Source: Anabaena minutissima FACHB-250
GTDB taxonomy: Bacteria; Cyanobacteriota; Cyanobacteriia; Cyanobacteriales; Nostocaceae
Reading direction: 5' to 3'
Assembly: GCF_014697125.1 (NCBI RefSeq)
Contig: NZ_JACJRG010000014.1
Span: forward strand, 62,001-126,000
DNA: 64,000 bases
Positions 28,052 to 37,600 of the stretch are shown here, piece by piece (the stretch's first letter is position 1; every line of letters starts with the position of its first letter). The translations under genes were made by a program, and so were the position numbers. The notes below the pieces were generated by a model. The model saw only the letters and a list, made by a program, of their open reading frames with translations. It was not told the DNA's origin and did no database searches.

Positions 28052-28193
28052 GATCTCAAATCCTCATCCGCTTTTGGTTAATCCGTCGTTATCTATCAAC
28101 TACTAGCTACCAGAGGCGAAACTGAACAAAACGCCACAGAAGTCCAGCACTAAAGCCCAATTTTAATGGTATTGATGACTTATGAGAGTAGGG

Positions 28194-28218
28194 GACAGGT
28201 GACAGGTGACAGGTGACA
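28194..28218. repeat. Heptamer tandem repeat GACAGGT x3.5
   Basis: GACAGGT three times plus GACA. Same heptamer as at 34061-34095 and, on the other strand, at 47448-47503 and 3707-3755. Confidence 0.85.
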
Positions 28219-28492
28219 GAAAATTAGCCCTATTCCCTATTCCCTTTTTCAATACAGTAGAAATTTCTCTATGTCAACAAAACATTGCTAGTCTATATCT
28301 CTGCTGCACAAAGGAGCTACAATCTACAATAAGAAATTATTAAAAAAAATTACGATTACTAATTAATTCCGTGTGCAATTTAATCTCAAACCTCACCCCT
28401 GATTTTTTCCCTACAATAACCCTACGGGAAGCAAGCTAGACTTCTACACCCACACCAAACTCCCTGACAAGTGTAGATTTTTAATAAATTAA

Positions 28493-28543
28493 TTTTGACT
28501 TACCCTGTGGGTTAGCCGCTTTCGCGTCTATGACTTTTGACTT
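28493..28543. repeat. 51-bp dispersed repeat flanked by TTTTGACTT
   Basis: Matches 56562-56612 at 45 of 51 positions by direct reading. Both copies start and end with TTTTGACTT and share GGGTTAGCCGCTT in the middle; the right part also matches 1595-1613. It ends 30 bases before the ribBA start. Confidence 0.75.
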
Positions 28544-28573
28544 GATTTATTCCCCATTCCCTACTCCCTTTTT

Positions 28574-30229
28574 ATGTTTGATTCTATTGATGCTGCCTTG
28601 ACAGACCTCAAGGCTGGTCGTGCCATTGTCGTGGTAGATGACGAAAATCGAGAAAATGAAGGCGATTTGATTTGTGCGGCTCAATTTGCTACGCCTGACA
28701 TGATCAATTTTATGGCGGTAGAGGCCAGAGGATTAATTTGTCTGGCGATGACAGGCGATCGCCTGGATGAACTCGATTTACCCTTGATGGTGACAAACAT
28801 CACAGATCCTAACCAAACGGCTTTTACTGTCAGCATCGATGCGAGTCCGCATTTAGGCGTATCTACTGGGATTTCAGCCGATGACCGCGCCCGCACTATT
28901 CAGATTACTCTCAACCCAGCCACAAAACCTTCAGATTTACGCCGTCCTGGGCATATTTTCCCGTTGCGGGCTAGGGCTGGTGGTGTCCTCAAACGCGCCG
29001 GACACACGGAAGCATCTGTGGATTTATCTCGATTAGCCGGACTATATCCTGCCGGGGTGATTTGTGAAATTCAAAACCCTAATGGTTCAATGGCGCGGTT
29101 ACACCAGTTAATTGAGTATGCAAAACACCACAATCTGAAAATTATTAGTATTGCCGATTTAATTAGTTATCGCCTCAAACACGATCGCTTGGTATATCGA
29201 GAAGTGGTCACTAAGCTACCTAGTCAATTTGGTCAGTTTGATATTTACGCCTATCGTCACACCCTAGATAATACAGAACACGTTGCCATTGTTAAAGGCG
29301 ACCCCGCTAACTTTCGAGATGAGGCGGTGATGGTGCGGATGCACTCAGAATGTCTCACAGGTGATGCTTTAGGTTCTTTGCGCTGCGATTGTCGGATGCA
29401 GTTACAAGCCGCACTGAAAATGATTGAAACTGCGGGTCAAGGTGTGGTTGTCTACCTGCGCCAAGAAGGACGGGGTATTGGCTTGATTAACAAACTCAAA
29501 GCTTACTCCTTACAGGATATGGGACTGGATACTGTAGAAGCCAACGAGCGTTTAGGATTCCCCGCCGACCTGCGGGACTACGGGATGGGGGCGCAAATCC
29601 TCATGGATTTGGGGATAAAAAAGATTCGCCTGATTACCAATAATCCTCGGAAGATTGCGGGGGTTAAAGGCTACGGATTGGAAGTGGTCGATCGCGTGCC
29701 ATTGTTAATTGAAAGCAATGATTACAATTCCTATTACCTAGCGACTAAAGCCAAAAAGCTGGGTCATATGCTGTTACAGACCTATTTAGTCACAGTGGCA
29801 ATTCACTGGCAAGATGACCCGCAATTGGTGACAAAACGCTACGAACGCCTAGAGAAACTGCGGCATTTAGCCAAAAGCTATGATTTATTGTTGCAGGAAG
29901 AAGCACGTCCGTTGGCGATCGCTTTATTTGATGAGCCATCGTTAACAGTACACTTAGGATTTGATCAAGCAAAAGTAGCAGATGGTGATTGGTATCAGCA
30001 AGCTGGGCATCCTTATATACAAGCCATTTTGCCAATTCTGGATAACTTAGCGGCGTTACCTTACGTCCAGAAACTAGAATTTTTGATCTCTTCTGGTAGT
30101 GACCCCCTAAGTAACTTGCAAGTCCAGCTAGACCGACAGATAATTCCCAATGAGGAATTACCGTCTGTGGTAGGCGATCGCTTAGAGACTCAGCAAATCT
30201 ATAGTTTTAGCAGAATCACCTCTATCTAG
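28574..30229 (+). CDS. ribBA: Bifunctional riboflavin synthesis protein RibBA
   Basis: 551 residues. Residues 1-200 are 3,4-dihydroxy-2-butanone-4-phosphate synthase (DDENRENEGDL for Mg2+ and substrate, RAGGVLKRAGHTEASVDL). Residues about 205-400 are GTP cyclohydrolase II, with the Zn site in ECLTGDALGSLRCDC, the catalytic RQEGRGIGL and LITNNPRKI. The last ~140 residues are an extension seen in cyanobacterial RibBA and without an assigned catalytic motif. It supplies both precursors of riboflavin. No good Shine-Dalgarno sequence precedes the ATG, and no riboswitch was recognised. Confidence 0.97.
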   Translation: MFDSIDAALTDLKAGRAIVVVDDENRENEGDLICAAQFATPDMINFMAVEARGLICLAMTGDRLDELDLPLMVTNITDPNQTAFTVSIDASPHLGVSTGISADDRARTIQITLNPATKPSDLRRPGHIFPLRARAGGVLKRAGHTEASVDLSRLAGLYPAGVICEIQNPNGSMARLHQLIEYAKHHNLKIISIADLISYRLKHDRLVYREVVTKLPSQFGQFDIYAYRHTLDNTEHVAIVKGDPANFRDEAVMVRMHSECLTGDALGSLRCDCRMQLQAALKMIETAGQGVVVYLRQEGRGIGLINKLKAYSLQDMGLDTVEANERLGFPADLRDYGMGAQILMDLGIKKIRLITNNPRKIAGVKGYGLEVVDRVPLLIESNDYNSYYLATKAKKLGHMLLQTYLVTVAIHWQDDPQLVTKRYERLEKLRHLAKSYDLLLQEEARPLAIALFDEPSLTVHLGFDQAKVADGDWYQQAGHPYIQAILPILDNLAALPYVQKLEFLISSGSDPLSNLQVQLDRQIIPNEELPSVVGDRLETQQIYSFSRITSI

Positions 30230-30296
30230 GTAGAAAATTCTTGTGAACTACCCACACTTGCCTCTGGGTAAGATGTGGGGCTTCTCTCGGTTCAAG

Positions 30297-31490
30297 CTAA
30301 TTGATTGACTTAGCAATTCCCCCCAACTGCAACCCCGGCGGATAACTACCCTCTTCCTTAATGCGCTTAATTTCTGCATCAGTAATCCGTAAGCCTAACT
30401 TTTGTGCCAAGGTCTGTACAATATCTCCCCGATCAATCACCCCACCCACAGCACCCGCAGGTGTCAGAACAGTGACACGCGGTAAATTCTCATTTTCTAG
30501 CTTGTTGATGACCTCAGCCATAGAAGTTGATTCAGCAACCGTGGGTATTTCGGTCAAAGGATGGACAATACTGTGCAGAGTTTGGGTTTCCCATTGACTT
30601 CTCTCTACCAAGCGCAAATCCTCAATGGTGACCATTCCCCGATAACGTCCATCAGACGCAGCAAAATAAACTTCTGGTACAGTGGTTTCTAATAAATACG
30701 CGTCAGCAAAGGAACGTAAAGTCTGGTCAGCATCAATAACACGAAAGTTCCGAGTCATTGCATCGGCGGCTGTCACCTTCAGCAAGGTTTCCTGTAATGT
30801 TGTCATCTGGTCATAGGTGTTAGCGTTACGCACAGCAAACCAACCTAACAACGCAATCCATAAACCAGTGACTAACTCTCTAGTCAAGAAATCTACCGCA
30901 AATCCTAGGGCGATCGCACCATAACCTAAAATTTGTCCTGCCCTAGCTGCCCAATGTACAGCTTGAAAGCGGTTTCCGGTAATTTGCCACAGTGCAGCTT
31001 TTAATACTTGACCACCATCTAAAGGCAAACCGGGAATCAAGTTAAACAAAGCTACAACCAAGTTAATTCTCGCCAAATCACCCACCATCATACTGATTGG
31101 GCTAGTATCAGGCACAACATTATTCCCTAATCGGAGGAGAAAAAACAAGCCAATACTCACCAAAGGACCAGCAATGGCTACCTGAAAGGCTTTCCCCGGC
31201 GTTTTAGATTCTTCTTCAATCGCCGCAATCCCACCAAACATAAATAGGGTAATAGAATTAACTTTAATCCCTTGTGATCGCGCTGCTAAACTATGACCCA
31301 ATTCGTGCATTAACACCGAAGCAAACAGCAGCAACGCCATGATAATTCCCGCACTCCAGGCTGTGACAGTTCCCAATTCTTGGTAAGCTATACCAAAATT
31401 CAGAGTAGCTAACCCCAAAATTACGAACCACAAAGGATCTAAAAATAGGGGAATGCCAAATAAAGACCCGATTTTCCAATTTGTTTGCAT
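30297..31490 (-). CDS. Site-2 protease family (M50) protein with two CBS domains
   Basis: 397 residues. Polytopic membrane metalloprotease: HELGH at residues 62-66 supplies the zinc ligands and catalytic Glu, and NLIPGLPLDGGQVL near residue 155-168 gives the conserved Asp ligand. About six hydrophobic segments cover residues 10-215. The C-terminal region (about 240-385) holds a CBS pair (DAMTRNFRVIDADQTL, then HPLTEIPTVAESTSMAEV, and VLTPAGAVGGVIDRGDIVQ), which probably senses adenine nucleotides. It would cleave transmembrane substrates such as anti-sigma factors, but the substrate is unknown. It converges with ribBA. Confidence 0.92.
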   Translation of the reverse strand: MQTNWKIGSLFGIPLFLDPLWFVILGLATLNFGIAYQELGTVTAWSAGIIMALLLFASVLMHELGHSLAARSQGIKVNSITLFMFGGIAAIEEESKTPGKAFQVAIAGPLVSIGLFFLLRLGNNVVPDTSPISMMVGDLARINLVVALFNLIPGLPLDGGQVLKAALWQITGNRFQAVHWAARAGQILGYGAIALGFAVDFLTRELVTGLWIALLGWFAVRNANTYDQMTTLQETLLKVTAADAMTRNFRVIDADQTLRSFADAYLLETTVPEVYFAASDGRYRGMVTIEDLRLVERSQWETQTLHSIVHPLTEIPTVAESTSMAEVINKLENENLPRVTVLTPAGAVGGVIDRGDIVQTLAQKLGLRITDAEIKRIKEEGSYPPGLQLGGIAKSIN

Positions 31491-31803
31491 TACATTATCC
31501 TAAAATTAAATATTTTCAGCAGACATACCGCCGATGGTATTGGTGTTTTTACATATGAATTTGTATTTTTTTTTGTGGGAATATACAACGAAAACAGCGA
31601 TCGCTGCTTGATCTGCTCTCAATCCTAGAATAGACAATTGAATCGATTTGAGCGTTTAAAAAATAAAAAAATATAAATTTCCCATGCAATAGGGACTAGA
31701 GAATAGGGTGAAACTTTTTATTTATATTCTGGAACAGCTTACGACACCAGATAATTTTAGCAATAATAGTTAGTTAGTTAAGTGAGTTGAGATTTAGCTA
31801 AGT
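31491..31803. other. Divergent intergenic region, nothing specific seen
   Basis: 313 AT-rich bases between the divergent S2P and oxidoreductase genes. There is one HIP1-like site (GCGATCGCT near 31599) and poly-T/poly-A runs. No RNA gene or reading frame is supported. Confidence 0.45.
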
Positions 31804-34071
31804 ATGGATAACTTACCACAAAGCAAGTCTAGCTCCCCTGCTGGGGGTGGTTTACCTGTGATTCAGTATTGGGTAGAACAAACTCTCTCACCCCAAGGAT
31901 TAAAATTATGGCAAACTCTCAATCATAAAAGTGCGTGTTTATCCTGCGCCTGGGGTACAGGTGGACAAAAAGGGGGATTTGTCAATGAAGCGGGGGAATA
32001 TTTACAACGCTGTGCTAAAAGTGTAGAGGCGATCGCTGCGGAATTGCAACCAGGAATTAAACAATATTTTTTCCAAGAACATAGCATTAGTGAATTACAA
32101 AAACTGACTTCTCAAGAATGCGATCGCTTGGGTAGATTAAGTTATCCTCTGATTCTCAGATCAGGTTCATCTCATTATCAACGTATTAGCTGGGAAGAAG
32201 TTTACCACATTGCTACACAAGCCTTTAATTTACCCCCAGCACGGATTGCTAGCTATAGTTCTGGACGTTCATCGAATGAAGCGGCCTATTTACTACAATT
32301 ACTAATGCGATCGCTAGGTAGTAATAATCTAGCAGACTGTTCAGATTTGTGTCACGCACCGTCAACAGTGGGTTTAAAAAAAGTTTTCGGCTCAGGCACA
32401 TCAATGATCAGCCTAGAGAGTCTAAAACATAGTGATTGTATTCTTCTAATTGGTTCTAACGCACCTGCAAATCATCCGCGACTAATGAACGAATTAATCA
32501 AATTGCGGGAAAGAGGCGGCAAGGTAATTATTATTAATCCCCAAATTGAAATCGGTTTAGTTAAATTTGCATCTCCTGCATTTCCTATCAAATCTTTACT
32601 CACAGGTGGTTCAGATATATCCTCTTTATATTTACAACCAATTCCTGGTAGTGATGTTGCATTATTTGTGGGGTTACAGAAATCTCTAATCGAACAGCAT
32701 TTGGTCAAAACAGAATATCTGAAATCCCATACACAAAATTGGCAAGAAGTTATAAATTACGCTAATAATATATCCTGGGATAACATCACTAACACCTGTG
32801 GTTTATCCAAAGAAGAAATCACAGCAGCAGCTTATATAATTGGTAAATCAACACGGGTGGTTTTTGCCTGGGCAATGGGAATAACTCAACACGTTAACGG
32901 TGTAGATAATATTTTTAGCATTGCTAATACAGCCTTAATTACAGGTAACGCTGGTAAAATTGGTGCTGGGACAATGCCCATTCGAGGACATTCCAATGTG
33001 CAAGGATTTGGTTCAATGGGTGTCACTGTACACTTGCGAGAAGAAATCAAACAAGCACTATCTCAACTATTAGGAAAACCTCTAAATGAAACTCCTGGTT
33101 ATCATACCCGTGACTTAATCACAGCAGCAGAATTAGGCAAGATAGATACACTCTTTTGTTTAGGAGGAAATTTGTATGCAGCCAACCCAGACTTACAGCA
33201 AGCAAAACAAGCATTATCGCAAATAGAAACCATTTTTTATATTGCTACTAAACCCAATTTAGGACATTTTCACGGATTAGCTAAACAGCGAACTTTAATA
33301 CTACCTGTATTTAATCGCTTTGAAAATCCTCATAAAACAACAACCGAATCTGGTAATAACTTTGTGCGGTTAAATGATGAAGGTAAAAGTCATTTGCAAC
33401 CACCTGATGCTGACCTAATTTCTGAAATAGAATTAATCACCAAAATTGCTCATCAGTTACACGGTGAAACACCGATAAATTGGCGTAAATTGCAAGATAC
33501 AGTTTATGTGAGAGAATTAATTGCTAAAACCATTCCTGGTTATGAAAAAATTGGCACAATTGACCAAACAAAACAAGAATTTATGATTGAAGGGCGGATT
33601 TTAGATGAACCTAAATTTCACACATCTGATGGCAAAGCGCAGATGTTTGTCACACCTTTACCGCAATTATCACTACCAACTAAAGCAGCATTTGGTGTAG
33701 CAGAAAATCAGCCAGGAATTGTGGTAATTTTAGGAACAGGACGCAGTTATGGTCAACATAATACTGTAGTTTATCGTAATGAAGATAAATATCGAGGAAT
33801 GCCCCATCGTCACTGCATTTTAATGAATCCTCTGGATGTAAAAAAAGCAGGATTTGAGGAACACCAGCGAGTAACAGTGAAAGGAGATAGGGGAGTATTA
33901 GAAAATATTGAAATTATTTGTGGAACGATTCTTGAAGGTGTAGCTTTTATGTTTTATCCTGAAGCTAATGTCCTATTTAAAGCAAAAATTGATCCTCAAA
34001 GTGGCACACCTGCTTATAAAAGAGTTCCAATTTGTATTGTAGATTCCCAACTTTTGAAAGGTGACAGGTGA
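31804..34071 (+). CDS. FdhF/YdeP-family molybdopterin oxidoreductase
   Basis: 755 residues of the DMSO reductase superfamily. The N-terminal SACLSCAWGTGG, with a further Cys at QRC, resembles the Fe-S/cofactor region of YdeP-like proteins. SYSSGRSSNEAAYLLQLL and SDLCHAPSTVGLKKVFGSG (the Cys position that would coordinate Mo) follow, then LIGSNAPANHPRLMNEL, GNAGKIGAGTMPIRGHSNVQG and a C-terminal molydopterin dinucleotide-binding domain (GTGRSYGQHNT). YdeP-like proteins are annotated as formate dehydrogenase-like, with substrate uncertain. There are no fdhD or electron-transfer subunit genes beside it. Its last three codons and stop are made of the heptamer repeat that follows. Confidence 0.88.
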   Translation: MDNLPQSKSSSPAGGGLPVIQYWVEQTLSPQGLKLWQTLNHKSACLSCAWGTGGQKGGFVNEAGEYLQRCAKSVEAIAAELQPGIKQYFFQEHSISELQKLTSQECDRLGRLSYPLILRSGSSHYQRISWEEVYHIATQAFNLPPARIASYSSGRSSNEAAYLLQLLMRSLGSNNLADCSDLCHAPSTVGLKKVFGSGTSMISLESLKHSDCILLIGSNAPANHPRLMNELIKLRERGGKVIIINPQIEIGLVKFASPAFPIKSLLTGGSDISSLYLQPIPGSDVALFVGLQKSLIEQHLVKTEYLKSHTQNWQEVINYANNISWDNITNTCGLSKEEITAAAYIIGKSTRVVFAWAMGITQHVNGVDNIFSIANTALITGNAGKIGAGTMPIRGHSNVQGFGSMGVTVHLREEIKQALSQLLGKPLNETPGYHTRDLITAAELGKIDTLFCLGGNLYAANPDLQQAKQALSQIETIFYIATKPNLGHFHGLAKQRTLILPVFNRFENPHKTTTESGNNFVRLNDEGKSHLQPPDADLISEIELITKIAHQLHGETPINWRKLQDTVYVRELIAKTIPGYEKIGTIDQTKQEFMIEGRILDEPKFHTSDGKAQMFVTPLPQLSLPTKAAFGVAENQPGIVVILGTGRSYGQHNTVVYRNEDKYRGMPHRHCILMNPLDVKKAGFEEHQRVTVKGDRGVLENIEIICGTILEGVAFMFYPEANVLFKAKIDPQSGTPAYKRVPICIVDSQLLKGDR

Positions 34072-34095
34072 CAGGTGACAGGTGACAGGTGACAG
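34061..34095. repeat. Heptamer tandem repeat GTGACAG x5, overlapping a CDS end
   Basis: Five perfect GTGACAG units. The stop codon TGA (34069-34071) of the upstream oxidoreductase falls inside the second unit, so the array supplies its C-terminus. Confidence 0.9.
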
Positions 34096-34108
34096 TTAAG
34101 AGGAGAGA

Positions 34109-34138
34109 ACACCGCGCTCATTTAAGCAAACGCGGTGT
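34109..34138 (+). terminator. Hairpin ACACCGCG/CGCGGTGT
   Basis: Eight-base perfect arms (34109-34116, 34131-34138) around a 14-base loop, 38 bases after the oxidoreductase stop. No strong T-run, so termination is plausible rather than shown. Confidence 0.45.
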
Positions 34139-34189
34139 GTCTGAGAACTTGCGGTTCAGTTGGATTTGCTCTTCCAAAATAACAATCAT

Positions 34190-34204
34190 GGCGGCAAAAC
34201 CGCC
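34190..34204 (+). terminator. Short hairpin GGCGG-CAAAA-CCGCC followed by TCTTT
   Basis: Compact GC stem with a five-base loop and a pyrimidine-rich tail, in the 170-base gap between the convergent oxidoreductase and the 72-residue gene. Confidence 0.5.
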
Positions 34205-34241
34205 TCTTTGTGAATATCCCAGCTTTCAGACGGGTAGAACG

Positions 34242-34460
34242 TCATTCAATAGTGATTGACTGAGGCCCAGTTGCTTTACCATTATGAGCTTCATTCCTTT
34301 GGGAAGAATTACTGTTAGCATCTACTTGTTTATCTAACCAACTTTTGACGGGATCATCTGCAAGGTTGAGTCGCAGCACACCAGAGACAAACCCCCCAAA
34401 AAAGGAAGCTGGGTGTTGAACCAGTTGCTTAAATATTGGTGATAATTCATCTATGAACAT
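34242..34460 (-). CDS. Small conserved cyanobacterial protein (72 aa)
   Basis: 72 residues: MFIDELSPIFKQLVQHPASFFGGFVSG has an amphipathic/hydrophobic helix around residues 10-30, then LRLNLADDPVKSWLDKQ and a hydrophilic tail. A good ribosome-binding site (AGGAGAGTC on the minus strand, just upstream of the ATG) supports translation. I recall similar short proteins in other cyanobacteria, but no function. The N-terminal half could lie on a membrane surface. Confidence 0.7.
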   Translation of the reverse strand: MFIDELSPIFKQLVQHPASFFGGFVSGVLRLNLADDPVKSWLDKQVDANSNSSQRNEAHNGKATGPQSITIE

Positions 34461-34693
34461 TTAGACTCTCCTGCAATATTTTGCGAAAATTAGCATTTAT
34501 TCACTAATCGTAACGTGTAAATTTTGCTTTGTTTTAGAGCATCCTATGATTTGCTGAATAGTAAACCTGATGTAACGCTCCTACTCTGATAGAAGTAAAG
34601 TTTAAGTGTGAACATCCAGAAGATTTCAAATCCTAGAGTGTACCTTTAAAAGCAGTGGCATGAAATTTGCATCCCACTGCTTAGATTCGTGTA

Positions 34694-37600
34694 TTAATTT
34701 GGACTTTGTTCAGGCATCATGCACTTATCAGAGTCACAACCTGCGGGGCCGACTTCCATTAAATCGCCGAAGTCGTAGCGACTTAAGACAGCATAGAAAT
34801 CATCGGTTTTGCGGCGTGATGCTACTGCTTGCAATATCTGCTCATACTCCTGCTTGGAGATTGGCTCAAATGGCAACCGTGGGAAGGTTTGATGATCGTC
34901 AAATCTAGCCAGTAGTGCTGCACTCATGTAACCTTCATCATTTTGAATCGCTTCCCAAATGCGAGTTCCTAGAGTTTCTACTTCGTGTTCTCGCAACTCG
35001 ATCGTGGCAGAGGTGTTGTGAGTGACGTAAAATTTCTGTACCTGCATATAGAAATCCATTTGCGCAATCGCATTAAATTTGCTGATATCAATCACATCAG
35101 CACCAGGTAAATCAGCCCAAGATACAGCCACAGGGATTTCCACTAGCCATTCTGTCACCCGTGGATCAAACGGATCATCGAGTAAATTACCCTTTTCATC
35201 TTTATCTGATTGGGAGGGAATGATACTGTAACCATATTCCAGACAAGCTAAAGCTACTGGGTCATTTTTACGGCAAGTGATGCGGCGAATAAATCTTTGG
35301 GCTTTGGGGGGATGCCATCCGGGACTAGCACCAGTTAACAGCGATTTTGTGCCACTAGGTTGGACTGTTGTACAACGATTTGGGCGTTTGATATTATGGC
35401 GATCGCAATAATCCCAAACTACACGCTGCACAATCTCTTTCCAATCAGTTAAGTATTTTGCTTCTTTGTATTTAAATTCCAATCCTTGAGGTGTTTCAGG
35501 TCTACCTGCTTCCCACCACCGCAGCCAATCCACACCAAAAGCATGGACAAAGAAATCAAATAAACCAGTAAAAGAAACCCCAACAATTGGGTCTAATTCC
35601 CGACTATATTGATAGCGTGGTTCTTGGAATTGATGATTTAAAAGTGCCGCTACAGATAATGCCCCAGCCGTGAACGCTTCCTCCTGTTCTTTATAGTTCA
35701 ATGGGTCAATTTGATTCAGGTGAATTTCCGATAAATTACAGTTACCAGTTAAGGTATTACCAAAAACACCTTTATGGTACTCTGGCTCATTAAAGCAGTA
35801 AGTATCATGTAATCCTGGTAATTGTTCAACACTTTTGACAACTTGCCATTTACCTTTATATTTGGCATTTGTGCCTTTGCTCACATCCAAACGCTGACAA
35901 GGAATTTCGCCACACTCAGTTATTTGCAAGTAGTATAAATCTCTACTTCTAATACCATAATTGGTGACTGACCCTTTATGGGCGAGAAGATTCACAGATG
36001 AACGAATACCGCATTTAGTTAGTAGTAACTGAACTCGATATGCTCGTTCATAATCAGAAATATATATTCTGATACCGTTACCCTGTGTATTTGAACCATC
36101 TGTATCTGCTAAACCACCAATAAAATGCAGTATGGCTTGTCTGTTCCAACTAGCAATGGCACTGAGTGCTTCTGGGTTTGTCTTTAGGCTTTTTAAGAAT
36201 TCCCCGGAAAAACCTAAATCTGTGACATCTGTAAACGCAGGTAAATAACCATAATCTCTGATAGGAGATTTATTTCCTGCGAGATTCAAAGCGACTTTCT
36301 CTTGATACAACCTAATCTTGGCATCATTTTTTTGATCTGTTGTGCCATCTCCTACTGCTAGCCCTAAAGTGTAGGCATAATTGAGATCAATATCTAATCC
36401 ACCTTCATACTCAATTTTGAATGGTTCAGTGTGGATAGCATATCGACTGGTATCCATCAAATCTTTAGTTTGAACTTCTTGATAACTCTTGCTGAATCTA
36501 TCTTTAACAAAGAAGCGGTGATACTCAGTTGCATCTAAATATGAACCATCTCCGAAGCGCACACGATAGAGAATGCGAGAACTACCAGTTTTAAATGGTT
36601 GAACTTGACTCCAGTTTTTACCGTTCCAAATGTTAATTTCGCATCCAACGACATCCTGAATCTTGTGCATTCCATCTTTAGTAATCAGTAAGGTATCACC
36701 ACTTACGCAGTGAAAATCGCTACCTACTATTTCACCGCAAGGATTTAAACCATAACGAGCCAAACGATGTTCTAGCTCTTTTTCATCAAGATCAGGATGT
36801 CGTGCTTGCAACCAGTCTTTAGCTGTTCCTTGTTCGTAAGCTTTTAAGAAATCAACTTTCAAAGCTTGTGTAGTTAACAAATCACAGTTAGCTCTAGCAA
36901 CGGCTTCACCAGCCCACTGAATTGCACCTTCACCACTGTAATATTGTTTACGAACAGCATCAACACACTCTTCTAATGTTGGCTTGCGGTGAAAAACTCT
37001 TGTGTGGTTCGCCATCCGTAAAGAATCACGCTCAGGGTCAATACGCCAGTTGCCATTCTCATCTTGTTGCCATAGATTATCTTTGGCAGATGCCCCTAAT
37101 TTATCTTCAGATATGAACTGACGCATACCCGCACTTCTACGTATATTGCCAGCAACAATTGTTACGGCAGCTTCGTCAATTAATAGACAGCATTCCACAG
37201 AAGTTAATTGTCTACCAACAGCTTTATTGAGAATGGCAGCACAACGCTGATATAGTCCAGGTAATTTCACAGGATTCGCCACGCCACCAAAGCCTTTCAA
37301 GGTTTCCCCGGCTTGACGGACATCACTAACATCAACCGTTACTTGGACTTCATCAGTAAATCTTTCATCTGTGGAGAGTTCTAAGATAGTTTGGTAGGAT
37401 GCCACCCAACCTTCCCGGCTATCTCCAACATGGATAGTAACGCTGTTGCCTTCTATATGGGTTTGTGTATATTCACGACGTAAATCTTTAGTTGTATTAC
37501 CAACATCTCCCTGTACAGTTATATGGAGGTGATTACGGATGGGTGGCAGTTGATTGATATACTGCGGTTCTATAACTGCTCCTGTACCGCAGCCCATCAT

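Larger units (their letters stand above)
28052..28573. other. Divergent argC/ribBA intergenic region
   Basis: About 520 bases without a gene. It carries a heptamer array (28194-28218) and a 51-base dispersed repeat (28493-28543). I looked for an FMN riboswitch before ribBA and did not see its conserved core. Promoters for both flanking genes must lie here but are not resolved. Confidence 0.5.

Noticed and set aside
28052..28573. FMN riboswitch before ribBA
   Set aside because: The conserved AGGGT...GGTCCCGATYYGGT-type core was not found in the 520-base leader; only repeats are present.
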